Shown here: positions 1-7,780 of the stretch, piece after piece
Layout: each line of letters begins with the position of its first letter
Numbering within the stretch: the stretch's first letter is position 1
DNA from: Actinomycetota bacterium
Lineage (GTDB): Bacteria > Actinomycetota > Nitriliruptoria > Euzebyales > Egibacteraceae
Direction: 5' to 3'
Assembly (NCBI GenBank): GCA_019347785.1
Contig: JAHWKQ010000098.1
Location: forward strand, 1 to 7,951
Length of the DNA stretch: 7,951 nucleotides
The notes under the pieces: generated by a model
Database searches by the model: none
What the model was told of the DNA's origin: nothing
Seen by the model: the letters and a program-made list of their open reading frames with translations, nothing else
Made by a program: the position numbers and the translations under genes

Positions 1-947
1 TGGCCGACACCATGTGCCGCCTCGACCGCAGCTCGCGCGTGCTGGTCGCCGAGGTGGGCTCCCGAGGGCCCGGCCACATCGCCGAGGTCATGCCGCTGCT
101 GCGGCCCGACGTGGCCGTGGTGACCTCGGTCGCCGGCAGCCACCTGGAGATGTTCGGCGATCTCGCTGGGGTCGCCGCCGCCAAGGCGGAGCTGGTCGAC
201 GGCGTGGGACCCGAGGGGTTCGCCATCCTCAACGCCGACGATCCCCGTGTGGCCGCCATGGCTGCACGCTGCGGCGGCACGGTCGTGACGTACGGCCTGG
301 AGGGTGCCGGCGCTGAGGTGCGGCCCGACGTGTTCGGCCGCGTGCTCGCCGTCGACGAGCTGGCGCGCCACACCGTCGAGGTCGACGGCATCCGCTTCCT
401 GGTGCCGCTCCCCGGCCTCCACAACGCCTCCAACGCCCTTGCTGCACTGGCGGTCGCGCGGGTCCTCGGCCACGACCCGGTCGCGGCCGCGGGCGGGCTG
501 GCGGCCGCGCACGTGTCGCCGTGGCGCAGCGAGCTGCGCCGTACTGCTGACGGCGTCACCGTGCTCAACGACGCCTACAACGCCAGCCCCGAGAGCATGG
601 CCGCCGCGTTCCGCGTGCTCACGCAGCTGCCGGGGCGGCGCCGGGTGGCGGTGCTGGGGCGCATGGCCGAGATGGGCGCGAGCGAGGTGGAGGGGCACCG
701 CCGCGTCGGCCGCGAGGCCGTCTCGGTCGGCGGCGTGGAGGTGCTCGTCGTGGTCGGCGCCGCGCATGGCATCGTCGACGGTGCCGCCGAGGCGGGTCTG
801 GAGGCGCGCCACGCCGCAGATCCGCAAGCCGCCGCGGCGCTCGTCGCGGACCTCGTCCGCCCCGGTGACGTCGTGCTGGTGAAGGCGAGCCGCTCCAGCG
901 GCCTGGAGGTCGTCGCGCACGGCTTGTTGCGGGAGGAGACCGCGTGA
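1..947 (+). CDS. murF: UDP-MurNAc-tripeptide--D-Ala-D-Ala ligase (MurF), 5'-truncated by window edge
   Basis: Cytoplasmic ATP-dependent Mur ligase that joins D-Ala-D-Ala to the UDP-MurNAc-tripeptide, the last cytoplasmic step of the pentapeptide. The first full codon in frame is at 3, giving 314 visible residues; with a usual length near 450-480, roughly 140-160 N-terminal residues, including the ATP-binding GKT loop, lie upstream. Visible signatures (numbered within the fragment) are E17-V-G of the Mg/ATP region, a central-domain LNADDP stretch, H140-N-A-S-N-A-L-A-A, N189-D-A-Y-N-A-S-P-E-S-M (canonical DDxYNANPxSM) and the C-terminal K294-A-S-R-S-S-G-L-E (canonical KGSRGMxLE). The combination separates MurF from MurC, MurD and MurE. 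The ATG at 12 is internal and not the start. The VLGDM motif reads VLGRM here (R220). The stop overlaps the mraY start by four bases. The family assignment is firm; only the start is unseen. Confidence 0.95.
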   Translation, partial: ADTMCRLDRSSRVLVAEVGSRGPGHIAEVMPLLRPDVAVVTSVAGSHLEMFGDLAGVAAAKAELVDGVGPEGFAILNADDPRVAAMAARCGGTVVTYGLEGAGAEVRPDVFGRVLAVDELARHTVEVDGIRFLVPLPGLHNASNALAALAVARVLGHDPVAAAGGLAAAHVSPWRSELRRTADGVTVLNDAYNASPESMAAAFRVLTQLPGRRRVAVLGRMAEMGASEVEGHRRVGREAVSVGGVEVLVVVGAAHGIVDGAAEAGLEARHAADPQAAAALVADLVRPGDVVLVKASRSSGLEVVAHGLLREETA

Positions 948-2029
948 GGTCCATCCTGATCGCCGCGGCGCTGTCGCTGGGGCTGGCGCTGGTCGGCACG
1001 CCGCTGTTGATCCGCTTCCTCACGTCTCGACGGCTGGGGCAGCCGATCCGCGACGACGGCCCGCAGAGCCACAAGCTCAAGCAGGGGACGCCGACGATGG
1101 GCGGGATCGCGATCATCGGCGCGGCAAGCATCGCGTACGTGATCGCGGCGGGCATGGCCGGGCGGCTCGGGTCGGCGGGTGGGGCCTTGGCGATGGCGAC
1201 GTTCGCGGGGATGGGCCTGGTCGGCTTCCTCGACGACTACATCAAGCTGCGGAGCCGGCGCAACCTCGGACTCACCAAGACGGCCAAGTTCGGCGGCCAG
1301 ACGGCGGTGGCCATCGTGTTCGCGTTCGGGGCGCAGTACGTCGCCGATACGTCGACGCAGCTCAGCGCGATCGGACCGCTCGACTTCGACTTCGGCCCGT
1401 ACCTGTTCCCGCTGTTCGCGTTCGTGATCCTGGCCGGCACCTCCAACGCGGTGAACCTGACCGACGGGCTCGACGGGCTCGCCGCGGGCACCAGCGCGAT
1501 GGTGTTCGCCGCCTACACCTTCATCGCGTTCTGGATCTTCCGGCACGAACCCGACTACACCCAGACCGCCTACAACCACGCCGACACGCTGGCCATGGCC
1601 GCAGCTGCGGCCATGGGTGCGGCGCGGGGGTTCCTGTGGTGGAACGCGCCGAAGGCCAAGATCTTCATGGGCGACACGGGGTCGCTGGCGATCGGCGGCA
1701 TGGTCGCGGCACTGGCCGTGCTCACCGAGACCGAGCTGCTGCTCATCCTGCTCGGCGGCCTGTTCGTCCTGGAGACCTTGAGCGTCATCCTCCAGGTCGC
1801 CGTCTTCCGGCTGTTCGCCCGCCGCCGGTTGTTCCGCATGGCCCCGCTGCACCACCACTTCGAGCTGGGCTACGCCGACGAGTACGAAGTGGTCCACGGC
1901 CGCGAGCTCGCCGAGGAGATGGCGCAGGTCACCGTCACCGTGCGGTTCTGGATCATCGCGGGCATGTCGACCGCGCTGGGCGTCGGGCTGTTCTACGCCG
2001 AGTACCTCTCCAGGGTGGGGTCGGGATGA
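944..2029 (+). CDS. mraY: Phospho-N-acetylmuramoyl-pentapeptide transferase (MraY)
   Basis: Polytopic membrane enzyme that transfers phospho-MurNAc-pentapeptide from UDP to undecaprenyl phosphate, giving lipid I. The product is 361 residues, a normal length. Hallmarks in order: D37-D-G-P-Q-S-H and K46-Q-G-T-P-T-M-G-G; the catalytic Asp pair in F95-L-D-D-Y-I-K; N168-A-V-N-L-T-D-G-L-D-G; F241-M-G-D-T-G-S with the third essential Asp (D244); and the HHH motif P-L-H303-H-H-F-E. Hydrophobic segments are spread along the whole protein. The GTG start at 944 overlaps the murF stop (GTGA) and has GGAGGAG at 932-938, 5 bases upstream. The stop overlaps ftsW directly (ATGA at 2026-2029), so murD, normally next, is absent from its usual slot. 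All catalytic residues I can locate are intact. Identification is firm. Confidence 0.97.
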   Translation: MRSILIAAALSLGLALVGTPLLIRFLTSRRLGQPIRDDGPQSHKLKQGTPTMGGIAIIGAASIAYVIAAGMAGRLGSAGGALAMATFAGMGLVGFLDDYIKLRSRRNLGLTKTAKFGGQTAVAIVFAFGAQYVADTSTQLSAIGPLDFDFGPYLFPLFAFVILAGTSNAVNLTDGLDGLAAGTSAMVFAAYTFIAFWIFRHEPDYTQTAYNHADTLAMAAAAAMGAARGFLWWNAPKAKIFMGDTGSLAIGGMVAALAVLTETELLLILLGGLFVLETLSVILQVAVFRLFARRRLFRMAPLHHHFELGYADEYEVVHGRELAEEMAQVTVTVRFWIIAGMSTALGVGLFYAEYLSRVGSG

Positions 2030-3204
2030 CGCCAGCGCGGCGCACCAGCCCCGAGCTGCGCATGGTCGCCGTCTGCGCCGGCAGCCTCTTCGTGCTCGGC
2101 ATGGTCATGACGTTCTCGGCGTCGTTCGTGTCGTCCACGGCCGAGACCGGCGACCCGTTCGGGATCGTCACCCGCCACGCTTTGTGGTGCGCGCTGGCCG
2201 TCCCCGCGGGCTACGCCGCCAGCCGCGTGCAGCCCCGCACCTGGCGCCGCATGGCGTTGCCGTTGCTGGCGTTCGCGCTGCTCGCCGCCCTGCTCGTGCT
2301 CGTCCCGAACCTCGGCGTGTCGGCGAACGGGTCGCGGCGCTGGTTCGACATCGGGCCCGTGACCTTCCAGCCCTCGGAGGTCGTCAAACTCGGCGTGGCG
2401 CTGTGGAGCGCCCACATCCTCGCGCGGGCGTGGCCGCGGTTGCGCGCCGGCGACGTGCGCAGCCTGCTCGTGCCCGTCGCCCCGATGCTCTTCGCCGCGG
2501 TGGTCCTCGTCGCCGCCAGCCCCGACCTGGAGACCGCGTTCATCGTGGCCGTCGCGGGCGGCGTGCCGCTGTTCCTCGCCGGACTGCCGCTGCGGCTGGT
2601 CGCCGGTGGCGCGCTGCTGGGCGGTTTGGGGATGTGGTCGGAGATCGTCGGCCGGGAGTACCGGCAAGCCCGCATCGAGGCGTGGTTCGACCCGCTCGCC
2701 TACTACGACACGATCGGCTACCAGACGTCGCAGGGCTTCTTCGCGCTCGCCTCGGGCGGCTGGTTCGGCGTCGGCCTGGGCCAGGGTCGCGGCAAGTGGC
2801 TGTACGTGCCGAACGCGCACACGGACTTCATCTTCGCGATCATCGGCGAGGAGCTCGGCCTCGTGGGAGGGTTGACGGTCATCGCCCTGTTCACCGCGCT
2901 CGGCGTCGCCGGCGTGCGGATCACGCGCCGCGCAGCCGACCCGTTCGGGCGGCTGCTGGCCGGCGCGATCACCGGCTGGATCATGGTGCAGGCGTTCACG
3001 AACGTCGGCTCGGTGGTGGGCTTGCTGCCCGTCACCGGTGTGACCCTTCCGCTCGTGTCGTTCGGCGGGTCGTCGTTGTTCGTGACCGCGGTGGCGATCG
3101 GGATGCTCGCTGGTGTGGCGCGAAGCCTCGCCCCTCCTGGTGACGGCGAGGACGGGCCCCCGCGGCAGCTCCGCCTCGTGGGCTCCGAGGAGATGGCAGG
3201 GTGA
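2026..3204 (+). CDS. ftsW: SEDS-family peptidoglycan glycosyltransferase, septal (FtsW)
   Basis: Integral membrane lipid II polymerase of the SEDS family that works with a class B PBP at the division septum. The product is 392 residues with about ten hydrophobic segments and a hydrophilic C-terminal tail (from about residue 370). Family motifs are F114-Q-P-S-E, S165-P-D-L-E-T-A, A264-H-T-D-F-I-F-A-I-I-G-E-E and the C-terminal L333-L-P-V-T-G-V-T-L-P-L-V-S-F-G-G-S-S. The ATG at 2026 overlaps the mraY stop, with a G-rich AGGGTGGGG at 2012-2020 as probable Shine-Dalgarno. The frame stays open far upstream inside mraY, but there it is only an out-of-frame shadow. FtsW rather than RodA is inferred from its dcw location. 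Oddities: the loop usually reading DPxxDPxGxGYQ reads D222-P-L-A-Y-Y-D-T-I-G-Y-Q, displacing the presumed catalytic Asp, and PDLGTA reads PDLETA. Confidence 0.93.
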   Translation: MTPARRTSPELRMVAVCAGSLFVLGMVMTFSASFVSSTAETGDPFGIVTRHALWCALAVPAGYAASRVQPRTWRRMALPLLAFALLAALLVLVPNLGVSANGSRRWFDIGPVTFQPSEVVKLGVALWSAHILARAWPRLRAGDVRSLLVPVAPMLFAAVVLVAASPDLETAFIVAVAGGVPLFLAGLPLRLVAGGALLGGLGMWSEIVGREYRQARIEAWFDPLAYYDTIGYQTSQGFFALASGGWFGVGLGQGRGKWLYVPNAHTDFIFAIIGEELGLVGGLTVIALFTALGVAGVRITRRAADPFGRLLAGAITGWIMVQAFTNVGSVVGLLPVTGVTLPLVSFGGSSLFVTAVAIGMLAGVARSLAPPGDGEDGPPRQLRLVGSEEMAG

Positions 3205-4336
3205 GCGCTGGCGGGCGCGCGGACGTGCTCCTGGCGGGTGGCGGCACGGGAGGCCACGTCTTCCCCGCCCTGGCCACCGCCGCGGCCCTGCGCGCCGCCG
3301 ACCCCGGCTTGCAGCTGGGCTTCATCGGCGTCGCGGACAGACTGGAGGCCCGGCTCGTCCCCGAGGCCGGTTACCCGTTGCACACGGTCGCCGCCCCGGC
3401 CCTGTCGCGCAGGTTCTCACCGGCCGCCCTCGGCCTTCCCTTCACTGTCGCCCGCGCCGTCGCCCAGGCGCGCCGCACGATCGCGCAGACGGGTGCAGGC
3501 GCGGCGGCGACCTTCGGCGGGTACACGTCCCTGCCGCTGGCGCTGGCCGCGCGTCTGGCGGGCATCCCGCTGGTCGTGCACGAGCAGAACGCGGTCCCCG
3601 GTGTCGCCAACCGGCTGGCGGCGCGCGTGGCCACCGCGGTGGCGGTGTCGTTCCCCGGCACTCCGCTGCCCCGCGCCGTCCTCACCGGCAACCCCGTGCG
3701 GCCTGAGGTGCTGCCGCCGGACGGGCGGCGGCCCGACCCCGCCGAGGGGCGGGCTCACTTCGGCCTCCTCGACGACCGCACCACGCTGCTGGTGTTCGGC
3801 GGCTCGCAGGGCGCCCGGCGGATCAACCAGGCGGTGGTCGCCGCCAGCGGCCTGTGGACCGCTCCCGAGCAGCTGCAGATCCTGCACGCCACCGGCCGCG
3901 CCACTGCCGCCGAGACGCGGCGCGCATGGCGGGCCGCGGCCGCCACGCCCCTCCACACCGTCGTGGTGGAGTTCATCGAGCGCATGGATCTCGCGTACGC
4001 CGCCGCGGACGTGGTCGTGTGCCGCGCCGGCGCGTCGAGCATGGCCGAGCTCACCGCCCTCGGCGTGCCCAGCGTCCTCGTACCCTATCCGCACGCGACC
4101 GGCGACCACCAGACCGCCAACGCCCGCGGCCTGACGGCCGCCGGCGGCGCCGTGCGCGTCCCCGACAGCGAGCTGGACGCTGCCAGGCTGGTGGCCGAGG
4201 CCGAACCCCTGCTGCTCGATGCCGACGCTCGCGCGCGCATGGCCGCTGCAGCGGCCGACTTCGGCCGGCCCGACGCCGCCGCCGCGCTCGCCGCACTCGT
4301 CCTGGCCCACTTCCCCCACCGGCAGGCCCACACCCG

Positions 4337-4340
<4 letters not shown>
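3201..4340 (+). CDS. murG: UDP-GlcNAc:lipid I N-acetylglucosaminyltransferase (MurG)
   Basis: GT-B fold glycosyltransferase on the inner membrane face that adds GlcNAc from UDP-GlcNAc to lipid I, making lipid II. The product is 379 residues, normal for the family. The N-terminal domain carries the glycine loop G13-G-G-T-G-G-H-V-F-P-A, a second loop F105-G-G-Y-T-S and H127-E-Q-N-A-V-P-G. The C-terminal UDP-GlcNAc-binding domain carries G200-G-S-Q-G-A-R-R-I-N, C274-R-A-G-A-S-S-M-A-E-L and G301-D-H-Q-T-A-N-A. Nothing essential is missing. The GTG start at 3201 overlaps the ftsW stop (GTGA), with GAGGAG at 3187-3192, 8 bases upstream. The stop overlaps murC (ATGA). Its place directly after ftsW is the usual dcw order and puts lipid II synthesis next to lipid II polymerisation. 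Confidence 0.97.
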
Positions 4341-5724
<1,384 letters not shown>

Positions 5725-5728
<4 letters not shown>

Positions 5729-6663
5729 GCGTGGGGCTCGTCGCCGACCTGCGCGCCCGGGTGTCCGGCCGGGTGCTCGCCGACGAGCCCCTCGGCGAGC
5801 GCACGACCCTGCGGGTCGGTGGGCCCGCCGCCGCGCTCACCACGGTCGAGGACGTCTCCGACCTGATCGCGGTCGCCGAGGTGTGCGCAGCGCACTCCGT
5901 CCCGTGGCTGGTGCTGGGCCGCGGTTCGAACCTGCTCGTGGCCGATGCGGGCTGGCCGGGCGTGGTCGTCGAGTTGGGGCGGGGCTTCCGCGGGGTGGAG
6001 GTCGGCGTCGACGGCGAGCCGGGCGGTGTGGTCGCCGGTGCTGCCGAGCCGATGCCGGTGCTGGCCCGTCGCGTCGAACGGGAAGGATTGGGCGGCTTGG
6101 CGTTCGGCGTGGCGATCCCAGGGTCGCTCGGAGGAGCCGTGCGCATGAACGCGGGGGCCCACGGCGGTGAGATGGCCGACGTGCTGCGCTGGGCAGAGGT
6201 CGTGCGGCTGGCCCGCGGCGGGTCGGTCGAGCGGTGGGACCTCGAGCGGCTCGGCCCTTCCTACCGGCACACCGAGCTGCCGGCGGACGCCGTCGTCGTG
6301 CGCGCCCGCTTGGACCTCGTGCCCACCGACCCCGAGCAGCTCGCCGCCGACATGGCCGAGATGAAGCGGTGGCGGCGCGAGACCCAGCCCATCAACGAGC
6401 CCTCGTGCGGCAGCGTGTTCCGCAACCCCCCCGGGGACGCGGCGGGAAGGCTCATCGAAGCCGCCGGCTGCAAGGGGTACCGGGTCGGTGGCGCTGCGGT
6501 GTCGGCCAAGCACGCCAACTTCATCACGGTCTCGCCCGCTGCGACCGCAGCGGACGTGCTCGCGGTGATCACGCACGTGCGGGATCGGGTGGAGCACGTG
6601 CACGGCGTCGCCCTGCGCCCGGAGGTCGTGATGGTGGGGTTCGAGGAGACGGCGTGCCAGTGA
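5725..6663 (+). CDS. murB: UDP-N-acetylenolpyruvoylglucosamine reductase (MurB)
   Basis: FAD-dependent cytoplasmic reductase that uses NADPH to turn UDP-GlcNAc-enolpyruvate into UDP-MurNAc, the substrate of the neighbouring MurC. The product is 312 residues. The FAD domain shows L29-R-V-G-G-P, V63-L-G-R-G-S-N-L-L-V and I-P-G133-S-L-G-G-A-V-R-M-N-A-G-A-H-G. The C-terminal substrate domain has P226-S-C-G-S-V-F-R-N-P, where S230 matches the proton-donor serine, and the terminal L297-R-P-E-V with the conserved catalytic Glu (E300). The length suits the shorter, type II-like MurB form. Start choice: GTG 5725 overlaps the murC stop like the other junctions, but a GAGGG at 5717-5721 lies only 3 bases away and is 9 bases from an in-frame GTG at 5731, so the true start may be two codons later. 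Streptomyces and Mycobacterium keep murB outside this cluster. Confidence 0.95.
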
Positions 6664-7568
6664 GCGCCCCCGTCGCCCGGCTCCGCCGCCGCGCCGCTCC
6701 GCGCCCGGCCGGCGCCCGCTGGTGGCACCGGCGGCTGGCTCGCTGGGGGCTGGCACGCGCGCCGGTCCGTCTGCCCGCCGGCGTGCACCACCGGGTGCTC
6801 GAGCGGCGCCGCGCCGTCCTGGCCGAGCGTGATCGGCGCGACCGGCAGGTGACCGTCAGCTTGGCCGTCCTGCTGTCCCTCGCGCTTGCGGCGGTCGGGC
6901 TCGCCCGCTCGCCCCTGTTCGCGGTCGAGCGCGTGGCAGTCGTCGGTGTCGATGACCGGCAGGCCGAGGTCCGCGCACGTGCCGGCGTCGAGGTCGGCGT
7001 CAACCTGTTGGACGTCGACCTCACCCACGCCGCCCGCCGGGTCGAGCAGTTGCCGTGGGTCGAGCGCGCCGTCGTCCACCGGCGCCTGCCCTCCACCGTC
7101 GAGATCCGGGTGGCCGCCCGGGCTGAGGTCGCCGTCGTCGAGGGGCCCACCGGAGCCTGGGTCGTCGCGGCCGACGGCACCGTGCTGCGCGCGGCCGGCG
7201 GGCGGGCTGACCCTCCGATCCGCGTGATCTCCGGCCTGCCCTTCCTCGCCCGGCCAGGCGAGCCCACGAGGGACGCCGCCGTCCTCGCAGCGCTCGAGGT
7301 CCACGACAACCTGCCGCCGCTCGTCCGGGACTGGGTCGTCGCCTACCACGCCCCGAACCCTCGCCGGCTCGAGGTGACGGTGACCGCCGCCACCGACGGG
7401 GGGCCGTTCACCACCGTGGTGCGCTTCGGTCCCCCCGAGCGCATCCGCGACAAGGCCGCGGTGCTCGTCGCCGTGCTGGACGAGTTGGTCGCCGGTGACG
7501 TACGGCCGGGCGACATCGTCGCGATCGACGTGCGCGCCCCCGATCACCCCGTCGTCGTCCCCGGCTGA
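6654..7568 (+). CDS. ftsQ: Cell division protein FtsQ (DivIB-type, POTRA domain)
   Basis: Bitopic divisome protein that links early and late division proteins through its extracytoplasmic domain. The product is 304 residues: a very basic N-terminal cytoplasmic tail (residues 1-65, with 19 Arg and no Lys), one transmembrane segment at about 66-84, then a POTRA-like domain from about 88 (LFAVERVAVVGV, later LPWVERAVVHRRLPSTVEIRV) and a C-terminal FtsQ domain. The overall architecture, more than strict motifs, supports the call, as does its place before ftsZ. Start choice: GTG 6654 lies 5 bases after GAGGAG (6643-6648), while GTG 6660, two codons later, gives the four-base GTGA overlap with the murB stop seen at other junctions. 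Both are in frame. No ftsA follows, as is usual in Actinobacteria. It is the last gene before the 212-bp gap. Confidence 0.9.
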   Translation: MPVSAPVARLRRRAAPRPAGARWWHRRLARWGLARAPVRLPAGVHHRVLERRRAVLAERDRRDRQVTVSLAVLLSLALAAVGLARSPLFAVERVAVVGVDDRQAEVRARAGVEVGVNLLDVDLTHAARRVEQLPWVERAVVHRRLPSTVEIRVAARAEVAVVEGPTGAWVVAADGTVLRAAGGRADPPIRVISGLPFLARPGEPTRDAAVLAALEVHDNLPPLVRDWVVAYHAPNPRRLEVTVTAATDGGPFTTVVRFGPPERIRDKAAVLVAVLDELVAGDVRPGDIVAIDVRAPDHPVVVPG

Positions 7569-7584
7569 CCCCACGGGGGGCACA

Positions 7585-7621
7585 GGCCGACCGGTCTCCC
7601 TCCGCTTGCGGCCAGTCGGCC
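7585..7621 (+). terminator. Possible two-tier hairpin after ftsQ (weak terminator or attenuator)
   Basis: GGCCGAC at 7585-7591 is the exact reverse complement of GTCGGCC at 7615-7621. Inside the 23-base loop a smaller CCG-CTTG-CGG hairpin can form (7602-7611). It starts 17 bases after the ftsQ stop. There is no T-run behind it, so it is not a classical intrinsic terminator; high-GC Actinobacteria often lack such runs. It could reduce read-through into ftsZ or merely be a chance pairing in GC-rich DNA. Confidence 0.35.
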
Positions 7622-7643
7622 ATCCCACCCTGCTTGACCGGTC
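7589..7643. repeat. Two copies of palindromic octamer GACCGGTC
   Basis: The self-complementary octamer GACCGGTC occurs at 7589-7596 and again at 7636-7643, 47 bases apart start to start. The second copy overlaps the -35 of the candidate ftsZ promoter; the first overlaps the left arm of the possible hairpin after ftsQ. Paired palindromes around a promoter can be operator half-sites, but eight-base palindromes rich in G and C are not rare in this DNA. Confidence 0.35.
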
Positions 7644-7662
7644 GCGTGACAGCACGTACCTT
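7634..7662 (+). promoter_or_regulatory. Candidate housekeeping-sigma promoter for ftsZ
   Basis: TTGACC at 7634-7639 matches the -35 consensus at five of six positions. After exactly 17 bases comes TACCTT at 7657-7662, which fits the TANNNT -10 form accepted by actinobacterial housekeeping sigma factors. Transcription would begin near 7668-7670, giving an ftsZ leader of about 110 bases. The -35 overlaps one copy of the palindrome GACCGGTC (7636-7643). The call is by pattern only. Confidence 0.55.
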
Positions 7663-7678
7663 CTGTTGCGTTCTGAGG

Positions 7679-7712
7679 TTGACATAAGTCTCACCCTCTA
7701 CTTGAGGGTAAG
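7679..7712 (+). promoter_or_regulatory. TTGACA hexamer with inverted repeat; candidate regulator site upstream of ftsZ
   Basis: A perfect -35-like TTGACA (7679-7684) is followed by an imperfect inverted repeat: CTCACCCTC (7690-7698) against GAGGGTAAG (7704-7712), nine-base arms with one mismatch around a TACTT centre. No good -10 lies at 16-18 bases; the nearest TA-containing hexamer, TAAGGG at 7709, would need a 24-base spacer. A palindrome just after a -35 resembles MerR-type operators. Corynebacterium glutamicum has a MerR-type ftsZ activator, FtsR (M. tuberculosis homologue Rv1828), so an equivalent site is plausible. In a transcript from the upstream promoter the repeat could also fold as a leader hairpin. 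Confidence 0.45.
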
Positions 7713-7767
7713 GGTTTCCCGGTGCGGACTGGTCCCGGCCGGACAGCAGAGCAGAAGGCATAGCAGC

Positions 7768-7774
7768 GAAGGAG
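7768..7774 (+). promoter_or_regulatory. ftsZ: Strong Shine-Dalgarno for ftsZ
   Basis: GAAGGAG at 7768-7774 sits 6 bases before the GTG at 7781. It fixes the ftsZ start at a GTG codon and gives the strongest, best-spaced ribosome site in the window, fitting an abundant protein translated independently of ftsQ. Confidence 0.85.
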
Positions 7775-7780
7775 CAGCAG

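Larger units (their letters stand above)
7569..7780 (+). other. ftsQ-ftsZ intergenic regulatory region
   Basis: This is the only non-coding stretch in the window (212 bp), breaking a series of overlapping genes. No plausible gene is seen on either strand: the minus-strand reading frame that crosses it continues into ftsQ and has no recognisable product. The middle (about 7640-7720) is visibly richer in A and T than the flanking genes. In order it contains a possible hairpin (7585-7621), a promoter candidate (7634-7662), a TTGACA hexamer with an inverted repeat (7679-7712), a purine-rich leader with five AGCAG units (7745-7780) and the ftsZ Shine-Dalgarno. A dedicated ftsZ promoter region at this position is well known in Streptomyces and in mycobacteria, allowing FtsZ to be expressed apart from the upstream operon. 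Confidence 0.85.

Noticed and set aside
575..1897. Long minus-strand open frame (about 440 codons) across murF and mraY
   Set aside because: It is rich in Arg, Gly, His, Glu and Gln, has no recognisable domain, and lies opposite two firmly identified genes. Such antisense frames are expected at this GC content because stop codons are rare.
1636..2025. Open frame upstream of ftsW that could extend FtsW by 130 residues
   Set aside because: It overlaps the conserved 3' part of mraY out of frame, its translation is low-complexity and Arg-rich, and the ATG at 2026 gives a normal FtsW N-terminus just before the first membrane segment.
7569..7580. CCCC-AC-GGGG just after the ftsQ stop as a terminator
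   Set aside because: The stem would be only three or four pairs with a tiny loop and no T-run, so it is too weak to call.
6261..7694. Long minus-strand open frame opposite murB, ftsQ and the intergenic region
   Set aside because: It has no family resemblance and a skewed composition. It crosses the likely ftsZ promoter region and is best explained by lack of stops.
7408..7761. Possible small minus-strand gene divergent from ftsZ
   Set aside because: Most of it overlaps the 3' end of ftsQ and the rest is the promoter region. There is no convincing ribosome site or recognisable product.
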